Under the pieces are notes generated by a model. The model ran no database searches and was not told the origin of the DNA. It was given only the letters and a program-made list of their open reading frames with translations. A stretch of DNA of 5,655 nucleotides from Ilumatobacter sp. Its GTDB lineage: Bacteria > Actinomycetota > Acidimicrobiia > Acidimicrobiales > Ilumatobacteraceae. Shown here one piece after another: positions 1 to 5,655 of this stretch (its first letter is position 1; every line of letters starts with the position of its first letter). The position numbers were made by a program, and so were the translations under genes. Location of the stretch: positions 1 to 5,655 of the forward strand of contig JAJCXU010000106.1 in NCBI GenBank assembly GCA_029263275.1, written 5' to 3'.

Positions 1-45
1 GAAGAGTTCGAAGATGACGAAGAGTTCGAAGATGACGAAGAGTTC
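1..45 (+). repeat. 18-bp in-frame tandem repeat encoding EEFEDD
   Basis: Two identical 18-base copies (1-18 and 19-36) and the first 9 bases of a third (37-45) are visible. Each copy is GAAGAGTTCGAAGATGAC and adds Glu-Glu-Phe-Glu-Asp-Asp without changing frame. A decayed acidic continuation runs to about base 66. The array touches the window edge, so the true copy number is unknown. Perfect identity at the DNA level, synonymous sites included, points to recent slippage or expansion. It lies in the acidic linker of the metallopeptidase gene. Confidence 0.9.
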
Positions 46-906
46 GCGGACGAAGAAGACACCGAGGCAGCGCCGGGCGAGACGGACAGTGGTGCCGGCG
101 CCGGAGTCGCTGGGGCTGTTGATCTGTCGTTGACGCGCGATGACATCGATTGCTCGGCCGAGGGCCTTGGCGAGGACGACTCGTCGACGTTCACCGACGC
201 GCACTACGTCGTCGGCGGGGTGCTGGGTGCCGTGTGTTACGGCGAGGGCAACCCGACGTTGACCGCTGCATGGGAAGCGTTGTCCGTCATCACCCCCACA
301 CTGCAGCTGGCCGACCTCGGCGTGTTCGGTGCGTTTGATGCTCCGGAAGACACCGAAGAGGTCACCCTGGCCTTCGTCAACACCCTCGACGACGACGGCA
401 CATTGTTCCAGATGTCAATCAACGTCAAGTCGTACGAGGAGGACCCGAACGAGGCGCAGCTCACGGTCGCTCACGAGTTCAGCCACGTGTTCACCGCACT
501 TCCTTCTCAGATCGACCGGAGCGCGGAGTCTGCCGACAACTGCACCACGTTCGACAACGGCGAGGGCTGCTACCTCCCCGACTCGCTGATGGCCCAGTGG
601 ATCGAACTGTTCTGGGCCGACGGCCTGATCGACGAGATCGATCCGAACGTCGAGGCAAGTGGCAGCGGTGGCGAGGATCGATGCGCGGTCAATCCCAGCT
701 TCCTCGGCGCTTATGCCGCGAGCAGCCCGGAGGAGGACTTCGCCGAGTCGTTCAGCGCCTACGTCTTCCAGTTGAACGCCGGCACCGATGCGGTGCAGGC
801 CAAGCTCGACTGGATGAACGATCAGCCCGGCCTTGCTGAGTTCCGTGACCGGGCCGTCGCCGCTGGAGTCGGACCGCTCGAGAACAACTTCGATACCTGC
901 GGCTGA
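1..906 (+). CDS. Putative secreted zinc metallopeptidase (HExxH, gluzincin-like), 5'-truncated by the window edge
   Basis: The frame is open from base 1 to the TGA at 904-906 (301 codons), so the real start lies upstream. The TTG at 130 is an internal codon, not a convincing start. Numbering residues from base 1, residues 1-38 are acidic and low-complexity (EEFEDD repeats, then a Glu/Gly/Ala-rich stretch), which looks like a disordered linker. The globular part begins near residue 40. HEFSH at residues 158-162 is an HExxH zinc-binding and catalytic motif, preceded by hydrophobic-polar LTVA. EEDFAESFSAYV follows at about 246-257; its Glu249 is a good candidate for the third zinc ligand, as in gluzincin peptidases. 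Six cysteines (51, 79, 181, 190, 228, 300) suggest disulfides and export. The signal peptide or lipobox would be outside the window. The substrate is unknown and I cannot assign a named family. The metallopeptidase fold is well supported, exact function and secretion less so. Confidence 0.72.
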   Translation, partial: EEFEDDEEFEDDEEFADEEDTEAAPGETDSGAGAGVAGAVDLSLTRDDIDCSAEGLGEDDSSTFTDAHYVVGGVLGAVCYGEGNPTLTAAWEALSVITPTLQLADLGVFGAFDAPEDTEEVTLAFVNTLDDDGTLFQMSINVKSYEEDPNEAQLTVAHEFSHVFTALPSQIDRSAESADNCTTFDNGEGCYLPDSLMAQWIELFWADGLIDEIDPNVEASGSGGEDRCAVNPSFLGAYAASSPEEDFAESFSAYVFQLNAGTDAVQAKLDWMNDQPGLAEFRDRAVAAGVGPLENNFDTCG

Positions 907-939
907 CCGCCGACCTGTGGTCCGGTGAGCCGGACGCGT

Positions 940-945
940 CACAAT
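940..945 (+). promoter_or_regulatory. Candidate -10 element for a leaderless CoA-transferase transcript
   Basis: CACAAT lies six bases upstream of the GTG at 952. This is the spacing expected if transcription starts at or next to the start codon, a common arrangement in actinobacteria. I see no clear -35 hexamer upstream. The overlapping GGAG at 946-949 could instead be a Shine-Dalgarno sequence, but only two bases separate it from the GTG, which is too close. This is inference from one hexamer and its spacing. Confidence 0.3.
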
Positions 946-951
946 GGAGCT

Positions 952-2094
952 GTGAGCGCAGACACTGACGGCCCCCTCGCCGGCGTCCGAGTCCTTGAAC
1001 TCGGCAACTTCATCGCGGGCCCATTCGCCGGGCAACTGTTCGGCGACTATGGCGCCGAGGTGATCAAGATCGAGTCAGCTGACGGCGGCGATCCAATGCG
1101 TCGGTGGGGTGTCACCGTTGACGGTGGGAGCCTCTGGTGGCCAACGATCGCACGCAACAAGCAGTCGGTCGTCGCTGACCTGAAGGACGCTGACGACTTG
1201 GCGATGGTGCAGCGGCTCGCGGCCGAGTGCGATGTGGTGCTCGAGAACTTCCGACCCGGCACGATCGCGAAGTTCGGCCTCGATCATGCGACCTTGTCGG
1301 CGGTGAATCCGGGAGTGATCGTCACGCACGTGTCGGGGTTCGGCCAGACCGGGCCGCGAGCGTCCGAGGCCGGGTTCGGTTCGATCGGCGAGGCGATTGG
1401 CGGCATCCGCCACACCACCGGCGACGCCGACCGGGCACCCGCGCGGTGCGGCGTCAGCCTCGGCGACTCACTCGCCGCGATGTTCGCCGTGATCGGCACA
1501 TTGGCGGCGCTGCACGAACGCGAGTCGAGCGGCAAGGGCCAAGAAGTCGACGTGGCGATCTATGAGGCGGTGGCCGCACTGATGGAGTCATCGATGGCCG
1601 ACTACGACGTGGCCGGCGTGCTCCGCACCAGGTCAGGAGGAGCATTGAAGGGTGTGGCGCCTGCCAATGCGTACCCAACTCGTGATGGCTCCGAGGTACT
1701 GATCGCGGGCAATGCTGATGCGGTGTTTGCTCGGCTGTGTGCTGCGATGGGCCGGCCGGAGATGGCTGACGATCCGCAGTGGTCGACGCACGGTGCCCGC
1801 GGCGAGCGCGAGCATCAGCTCGACGGGATCGTGGCCGACTGGACCAAGACCATCGACAGCGATGACCTGCTCGATCTGTTGCGTGAGCACATCGTCCCGG
1901 CCGGGCGGGTGTACACGGCGGCAGACATGTTGACCGACGAGCACTACCGCGCTCGCGAGATGGTGCAGCGCTTCACGTCACGCGTCGGCATCGACACCGC
2001 AATGTTGGGCGTGGTCCCCAAGTTCAGCCGCACGCCCGGATCAATCCGCGACGTCGGCCCGAACCTCGGCGAACACACCGACAAGTTCCGCTGA
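952..2094 (+). CDS. Family III (CaiB/BaiF) CoA-transferase
   Basis: The 380-residue product matches the usual length of family III CoA-transferases, cytosolic enzymes that move CoA between carboxylic acids through an aspartyl-CoA thioester intermediate. Family signatures run in order: PLAGVRVLELGNFIAGPFAG at residues 8-27 with GAEVIKIE ending at 41, RNKQSVVADLK from 68, ENFRPG at 98-103, then HVSGFGQTGP and GFGSIGEAIGG. Asp172 in LGDSLAAMFA is the likely catalytic aspartate. The GVAPANAYPTRDG segment matches the second part of the fold. I chose the GTG at 952 because family homology begins a few residues later and a -10-like hexamer precedes it. An in-frame GTG at 925 would add nine unconserved residues and lies inside a small hairpin. 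The substrate cannot be read from sequence: carnitine, formate/oxalate, 2-methylacyl-CoA racemase-like and aromatic-acid members share these motifs. It follows the peptidase gene by 45 bases and converges on nrdB. The family call is strong, the substrate open. Confidence 0.93.
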   Translation: MSADTDGPLAGVRVLELGNFIAGPFAGQLFGDYGAEVIKIESADGGDPMRRWGVTVDGGSLWWPTIARNKQSVVADLKDADDLAMVQRLAAECDVVLENFRPGTIAKFGLDHATLSAVNPGVIVTHVSGFGQTGPRASEAGFGSIGEAIGGIRHTTGDADRAPARCGVSLGDSLAAMFAVIGTLAALHERESSGKGQEVDVAIYEAVAALMESSMADYDVAGVLRTRSGGALKGVAPANAYPTRDGSEVLIAGNADAVFARLCAAMGRPEMADDPQWSTHGARGEREHQLDGIVADWTKTIDSDDLLDLLREHIVPAGRVYTAADMLTDEHYRAREMVQRFTSRVGIDTAMLGVVPKFSRTPGSIRDVGPNLGEHTDKFR

Positions 2095-2098
2095 CTCG

Positions 2099-2129
2099 AT
2101 CACACTTGGGGTCAGACCCCAAGTGTGAT
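2099..2129. terminator. Perfect 15-bp inverted repeat between convergent genes, probable bidirectional terminator
   Basis: The arms 2099-2113 (ATCACACTTGGGGTC) and 2115-2129 are exact reverse complements around a single A at 2114. As RNA this gives about 14 base pairs with a CAG loop, with GGGGT/ACCCC closing the loop. It occupies nearly all of the 37-base gap between the stop codons of the plus-strand CoA-transferase and the minus-strand nrdB, the position of a shared terminator for both transcripts. There is no U-tract on either side, which is common for actinobacterial hairpins but leaves intrinsic termination unproven. The core GGGGTCAGACCCC also resembles dispersed palindromes I recall from other bacterial genomes, so it may be one copy of a repeat family. 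Confidence 0.65.
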
Positions 2130-2131
2130 GG

Positions 2132-3214
2132 TTAGAACTCTTCGTCGAAGCCGACTTCGCCTTCGATGCCGGTTTGGTAACTCGACACGGTGCGCTCGAA
2201 GAAGTTCGACAGGCCCTGCACGTCTTGCAGTTCCATGAAGCTGAACGGGTTCTTCGAACCGAACTCGGCGTGGTAGCCGAGCAGTGCGAGACGGGTGTCA
2301 GCAACGTACTGCAGGTATTCGCGGGTGTCGCCGAGGCTCATGCCGGGAACGCCGTCGGCGAGGACGTCGGCCGCGAAGAGGTACTCGCACTCGACGGCGT
2401 CGCGCATCATCTCGCGGATGTCGGCTTCCATCTGCTCGTCGAACAGATCGGGCTCTTCGCTCCGGACCGTGTTGACCACTTCGAGGGCGAAGTTCATGTG
2501 GCACGACTCGTCGCGGAACACCCAGTTGGTGCCGTCGGCAAGACCGTTGAGCAGGCCCTTCGAACGCAGGAAGTAGACATAGGCGAAGGCGGCGAAGAAG
2601 AAGAGGCCTTCGATACAAGTGGCGAAGCAGATCAGGTTCATCAGGAACTGCTTGCGCTGCTCCTTGGTCTCGACGACCTGGACGTCTTGGATCTGGTCCA
2701 TCCACTTGAAGCAGAAGTCGGCCTTGGCCTTGATTGACGGGATGTTCTCGACAGCAGCGAACGCGGCTTCGCGCTCTTTCATGTCGGGGATGTAGTTGTC
2801 GAGCAGTGTCAAATAGAACTGGACGTGCAACGCCTCTTCGTACAACTGCCGCGAGAGGTACATGCGCGCCTCGGGGCTGTTGATGTGGCTGTAGAGGTTG
2901 AGCACCAGGTTGTTCGAGACAATCGAGTCACCGGTCGCGAAGAAGGCGACGAGGCGGCTGACCATGTGCTTCTCGGCCGGCATCAGCTTGCGGTCGAGGT
3001 CGACGAGATCGTCGGAGAAGTCGATTTCGTCGACGGTCCAGGTGTTCTTGATGGCGTCCTTGTACATGTCGTAGAACACCGGGTAGCGCATCGGCCGCAA
3101 CGTCAGGTCGAAGCCTGGGTCGAGGATGTGCTTGGCACGGGTGGAGACAACCGGGGCCGGGGCCTCGGCCATGAGGCCGTGTGGTTCGCTGAGAATTGGG
3201 TCGATGAGTGCCAT
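2132..3214 (-). CDS. nrdB: Ribonucleotide reductase class Ia, small (beta, R2) subunit
   Basis: This 360-residue protein houses the diiron-tyrosyl radical cofactor that starts ribonucleotide reduction in NrdA, supplying dNTPs for DNA synthesis and repair. The iron ligands fit the R2 pattern: Asp96, Glu127 and His130 (YEEALH), Glu202 (CIEGLFF), Glu236 and His239 (RDESCH). The spacings Asp-Glu (31) and Glu-Glu (34) equal those of E. coli NrdB. Tyr134, four residues after His130, is the expected radical tyrosine, so this is a tyrosyl-radical enzyme and not a Phe-bearing class Ic type. Trp59 and Tyr345 (TVSSYQTG, about 15 residues from the end) match the radical-transfer residues Trp48 and Tyr356. 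The acidic tail ending GFDEEF would dock on NrdA. I chose the ATG at 3214 because it overlaps the nrdA stop (TGATG) and has GAGG ten bases upstream. The frame stays open to 3256, and an ATG at 3223 is the main alternative. Stop is TAA. Confidence 0.97.
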   Translation of the reverse strand: MALIDPILSEPHGLMAEAPAPVVSTRAKHILDPGFDLTLRPMRYPVFYDMYKDAIKNTWTVDEIDFSDDLVDLDRKLMPAEKHMVSRLVAFFATGDSIVSNNLVLNLYSHINSPEARMYLSRQLYEEALHVQFYLTLLDNYIPDMKEREAAFAAVENIPSIKAKADFCFKWMDQIQDVQVVETKEQRKQFLMNLICFATCIEGLFFFAAFAYVYFLRSKGLLNGLADGTNWVFRDESCHMNFALEVVNTVRSEEPDLFDEQMEADIREMMRDAVECEYLFAADVLADGVPGMSLGDTREYLQYVADTRLALLGYHAEFGSKNPFSFMELQDVQGLSNFFERTVSSYQTGIEGEVGFDEEF

Positions 3215-3228
3215 CAGGTGCATGCCTC
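3212..3228 (-). promoter_or_regulatory. nrdA stop / nrdB start overlap with internal ribosome-binding site
   Basis: On the minus strand the nrdA stop TGA (3216-3214) and the nrdB start ATG (3214-3212) share the A, giving TGATG. A GAGG Shine-Dalgarno core at 3228-3225, inside the last codons of nrdA, lies ten bases before the ATG. This supports ribosome re-initiation and coupled synthesis of the two subunits, and it decides between the possible nrdB starts. Confidence 0.75.
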
Positions 3229-5631
3229 GCAGGATTCGGGGTTCTCGAGGCTGCATGCGAGTGCTTCCTCATCAGTGAACGTCTTGGTGGGTTCGGGGGC
3301 GCCGCCACCGGTCGGGCCGTTGGGCGGTGTGGTCGACTTGGGCGCTGCCGTGGTCGACTTGTTGATCTTCGTGGCGGGCCGGCTGCGCAAGTAGTACGTG
3401 GTTTTGAGACCCGACTTCCATGCGTGCAGGTACATCGAGGAGAGCTTGCCGATGGTCGGCGTCTCCATGAAGAGGTTGAGCGACTGGCTCTGGTCGATGA
3501 AGGCGCCACGATCGGCGCCCATGTCGATGAGCTGACGCTGCGGGATCTCCCAGGCGGTGCGGTACACCTCACGGAGTTCGACCGGGATGCGATCGACGTC
3601 TTGCACCGAGCCTTCGGCCTGCTTGATCTCGTTGATCATCGCTTCGTCCCACAGGCCACGACGCTGCAACTCGGTGACGAGGTAGCGGTTGATCTGCATG
3701 AACTCACCCGAGAGCGTCTCGCGCTTGAACAGGTTGGACACCTGTGGTTCGATGCACTCGTAGCAACCAGCGATCGAGGCGATCGTTGCCGTGGGAGCGA
3801 TGGCGATGAGGAGGCTGTTGCGCAGCCCGATGTCGGCAACTCGTGAACGCAGGGCGTCCCAGTCGAGGTTGGACGGCGGCTGCACGCCCCACAGGTCGAA
3901 CTGCAGGTTGCCGGCGGCGGCACGGGTGCCGTCGAAGGCTTCGTGCGCACCACTGGTCTCAGCGAGTTCGGTGGAGGCCCACAGTGCGTGGAAGTAGATG
4001 TGCGCACTGATGGTGCGGCTCAGCTCCTTGGCTGCAGCCGAGTCGAACGGGAGGCCCTTCTTGAAGAAGACGTCCTGCAGGCCCATCATGCCGAGGCCGA
4101 CCGGGCGCCACTTGTTGTTCGAGTGAGCAGCTTCGGGCGTCGGGTAGTAGTTGATGTCGATGACCCGGTCGAGGAACGGCACGACCTGGCGGACCACACG
4201 GCCGAGACCGGCGAAGTCGAATTCGCCGTCGGTACCGACGAACGAGCCGAGGTTGAGCGAGCCGAGGTTGCAGACCGCGGTGTTGTCTTGGTCGGTGACT
4301 TCGAGGATCTCGGTGCAAAGGTTGGAGAGGTGCACGACGCGGGGGCTGCCGTCGTCGTTGGTGGCACCGGTCTGGTTGCACTTCTCGTTCGATGCGTCCT
4401 TGAAGGTCATCCAGCCGTTGCCGGTCTGGGCGAGCGTGCGCATCATCTTCGAGTAGAGCGTGCGGGCCGGGACCTGCTTCTCGTAGAGGCCTGCTTCTTC
4501 GGCTGCGGTGTAGGCCCGCTCGAAGTCTTCGCCGAACTTATCGGTGAGGTCGGGGACCTTCTTCGGATCGAACAGGCTCCACTGCCAGTCCTTCTCGACA
4601 CGCTCCATGAACAGGTCGGGGACCCAGTTGGCGATGTTGAGGTTGTGCGTACGGCGAGCGTGGTCGCCGGTGTTGTCGCGCAGTTCGAGGAAGTCTTCGA
4701 CGTCGGCGTGCCACGACTCGAGGTAGACGCATGCGGCACCCTTGCGGCGACCGCCCTGGTTGACGGCAGCGACGGATGAGTCAAGCGTGCGGAGCCACGG
4801 GACGATGCCGTTGGACAGGCCGTTCGTGCCCTGGATGAGGCTGTTCTTTGCACGCACTCGGTGCCAGGCGACGCCGATGCCGCCAGCGAACTTCGACAGC
4901 TTGGCGATGTCGGTGTAGCGCTTGTAGATGCCTTCGAGGCTGTCTTCGGGCGAGTCGAGCAGGTAGCAGCTCGACATCTGGCTGTGTGTGGTGCCCGAGT
5001 TGAACAGGGTCGGGCTGGACGGCAGGTACGAGAGCGACGACATCAGGTCGTAGAACTTCACGGCCTGCTCGACGCCGCCGGGCAGCTCGGGAGCGTCGCC
5101 GCTGCCAGCAACGAGGCCGCAGGCGACGCGCAGCATGAAGTACTGCGGGGTCTCGATGACGTCACGGCGCTCGGGATGGCGCAACAGGTAGCGGTCATAA
5201 ACGGTGCGGAGACCGAAGAACTCGAACAGACGGTCGCGATCAGAGTTGATGGCGGCGTTGAGTTCGGGAGCGTTGGCTTCGACGAAGGCGAGGACTTCGT
5301 CGGAGACGATGCCCTGCTCGTGAGCGACCTTGATCGACTCGGAGAACCACGGGATGTTCTGGTTGCGGACTTCTTTGTCGATGACCGTGGCCAGGAGGCG
5401 CGCAGCGAGCTTGGAGTAGTGGGGCTCTTCGACGATGAGGCCCGCAGCCGTGCGGATCGACAGGTTGTCGAGCTCACCGGTGCTGGCGCCGTCGGCGAGT
5501 GCCGAGATGGTGCGAGTGGCGACACGCATCGGGTCGACACCGAGCAGGCCTTCTGACGCACGGGCAATGGCGTTGACGATCTTGTTCAGATCGACCGGCT
5601 CGAGCTGGCCGTTGCGTTTCATGACGCGCAT
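3214..5631 (-). CDS. nrdA: Ribonucleotide reductase class Ia, large (alpha, R1) subunit
   Basis: The product (805 residues from the ATG at 5631) reduces ribonucleoside diphosphates to deoxyribonucleotides in the cytosol using the radical made in NrdB. Residues 1 to about 90 form an ATP-cone (VMKRNGQLEPVDLNKIVNAI), the site that senses ATP/dATP and sets overall activity. The ten-stranded barrel carries Cys222 (SSCYLLD) and Cys454 (TAVCNLGSLNLG) as the reducing pair. Asn437, Cys439 and Glu441 (LSNLCTEI) form the active site, with Cys439 the thiyl-radical residue. Tyr746-Tyr747 (KTTYYLRS) are the radical-relay pair. Loop motifs KFAGGIGVAWHRVRA (247-261) and NQGGRRKGAA (291-300) correspond to the effector and substrate-specificity loops. 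A Pro/Thr/Gly-rich linker (about 752-785) leads to a tail with Cys793, Cys801 and Cys804; CEAC is the thioredoxin/glutaredoxin-regenerated pair. It is the upstream gene of an operon with nrdB. The eight codons from 5632 to the window edge are also open, so translation may begin further upstream; no clear ribosome-binding site precedes 5631. Confidence 0.97.
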   Translation of the reverse strand: MRVMKRNGQLEPVDLNKIVNAIARASEGLLGVDPMRVATRTISALADGASTGELDNLSIRTAAGLIVEEPHYSKLAARLLATVIDKEVRNQNIPWFSESIKVAHEQGIVSDEVLAFVEANAPELNAAINSDRDRLFEFFGLRTVYDRYLLRHPERRDVIETPQYFMLRVACGLVAGSGDAPELPGGVEQAVKFYDLMSSLSYLPSSPTLFNSGTTHSQMSSCYLLDSPEDSLEGIYKRYTDIAKLSKFAGGIGVAWHRVRAKNSLIQGTNGLSNGIVPWLRTLDSSVAAVNQGGRRKGAACVYLESWHADVEDFLELRDNTGDHARRTHNLNIANWVPDLFMERVEKDWQWSLFDPKKVPDLTDKFGEDFERAYTAAEEAGLYEKQVPARTLYSKMMRTLAQTGNGWMTFKDASNEKCNQTGATNDDGSPRVVHLSNLCTEILEVTDQDNTAVCNLGSLNLGSFVGTDGEFDFAGLGRVVRQVVPFLDRVIDINYYPTPEAAHSNNKWRPVGLGMMGLQDVFFKKGLPFDSAAAKELSRTISAHIYFHALWASTELAETSGAHEAFDGTRAAAGNLQFDLWGVQPPSNLDWDALRSRVADIGLRNSLLIAIAPTATIASIAGCYECIEPQVSNLFKRETLSGEFMQINRYLVTELQRRGLWDEAMINEIKQAEGSVQDVDRIPVELREVYRTAWEIPQRQLIDMGADRGAFIDQSQSLNLFMETPTIGKLSSMYLHAWKSGLKTTYYLRSRPATKINKSTTAAPKSTTPPNGPTGGGAPEPTKTFTDEEALACSLENPESCEACT

Positions 5632-5655
5632 GCCGCCGCCGGTGACCGGCGCGGC

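Noticed and set aside
415..1035. Minus-strand 206-codon open frame across the peptidase and CoA-transferase genes
   Set aside because: It spans two well-supported plus-strand genes and their junction, and its product shows no motif. It is a codon-bias shadow.
2135..2146. The 12-base string GACGAAGAGTTC at the 3' end of nrdB also occurs in the tandem repeat at 16-27
   Set aside because: Both encode Asp-Glu-Glu-Phe with the same favoured codons. With two acidic stretches in one GC-rich genome, chance is the simplest explanation, and the acidic Phe-ending tail is expected for NrdB.
2174..2737. Plus-strand 187-codon open frame opposite nrdB
   Set aside because: nrdB is certain on the other strand from its metal ligands and spacing; this frame is its antisense image.
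3215..3256. Fourteen-codon N-terminal extension of nrdB starting at the ATG at 3256
   Set aside because: It would lie wholly inside the 3' end of nrdA, has no ribosome-binding site that I can see, and the ATG at 3214 has both GAGG and the TGATG junction.
3943..4779. Plus-strand 278-codon open frame opposite nrdA, with other long ones at 3208-3846 and 4861-5556
   Set aside because: These are antisense shadows of a gene with full family conservation. GC-rich codon bias keeps the opposite frame free of stops. Their translations are Val/Glu/Gly/Asp-rich with no recognisable domain.
3214..5631. Possible intein or intron in nrdA, a frequent insertion target
   Set aside because: The catalytic motifs follow one another at normal distances (Cys222, Cys439, Cys454, Tyr746-747) in an uninterrupted frame, so there is no room for an insertion.

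Overview
This 5,655-base window is GC-rich and almost fully coding. It reads as ordinary chromosomal DNA from an actinobacterium. My best guess is an Acidimicrobiia / Ilumatobacter-like lineage, inferred from GC-rich codon use, GTG starts, a CaiB-type CoA-transferase and a class Ia NrdAB pair. No rRNA or other marker gene is present to confirm this.

Layout. (1) Positions 1-906, plus strand: the 3' part of a gene for a probably exported zinc metallopeptidase. It has an acidic low-complexity N-terminal stretch (a DNA-level 18-bp tandem repeat at the window edge), an HExxH motif, a downstream FAESF motif and six cysteines. (2) Positions 952-2094, plus strand: a family III (CaiB/BaiF) CoA-transferase, possibly read from a leaderless transcript. 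(3) Positions 2095-2131: the only intergenic gap between convergent genes, filled by a perfect 15-bp inverted repeat, probably a bidirectional terminator and possibly a dispersed repeat. (4) Positions 2132-3214, minus strand: nrdB, the ribonucleotide reductase small subunit. (5) Positions 3214-5631, minus strand: nrdA, the large subunit, whose 5' end lies at or just beyond the right edge of the window.

nrdA and nrdB form a tight operon, with nrdA upstream. The stop of nrdA and the start of nrdB share one base (TGATG), which implies translational coupling and balanced synthesis. Together they encode an aerobic class Ia ribonucleotide reductase with all the radical-chemistry residues I could check: a diiron site and tyrosyl radical in NrdB, and active-site cysteines, a radical-relay tyrosine pair and a C-terminal CxxC in NrdA. 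The peptidase and CoA-transferase genes share only the strand and a 45-bp gap, with no evident functional link to each other or to nrdAB.

I found no mobile element, CRISPR array, tRNA or rRNA, and no convincing undescribed system. The points most worth a second look are the perfect palindrome at 2099-2129, the acidic-repeat metallopeptidase, and the start of the CoA-transferase gene.
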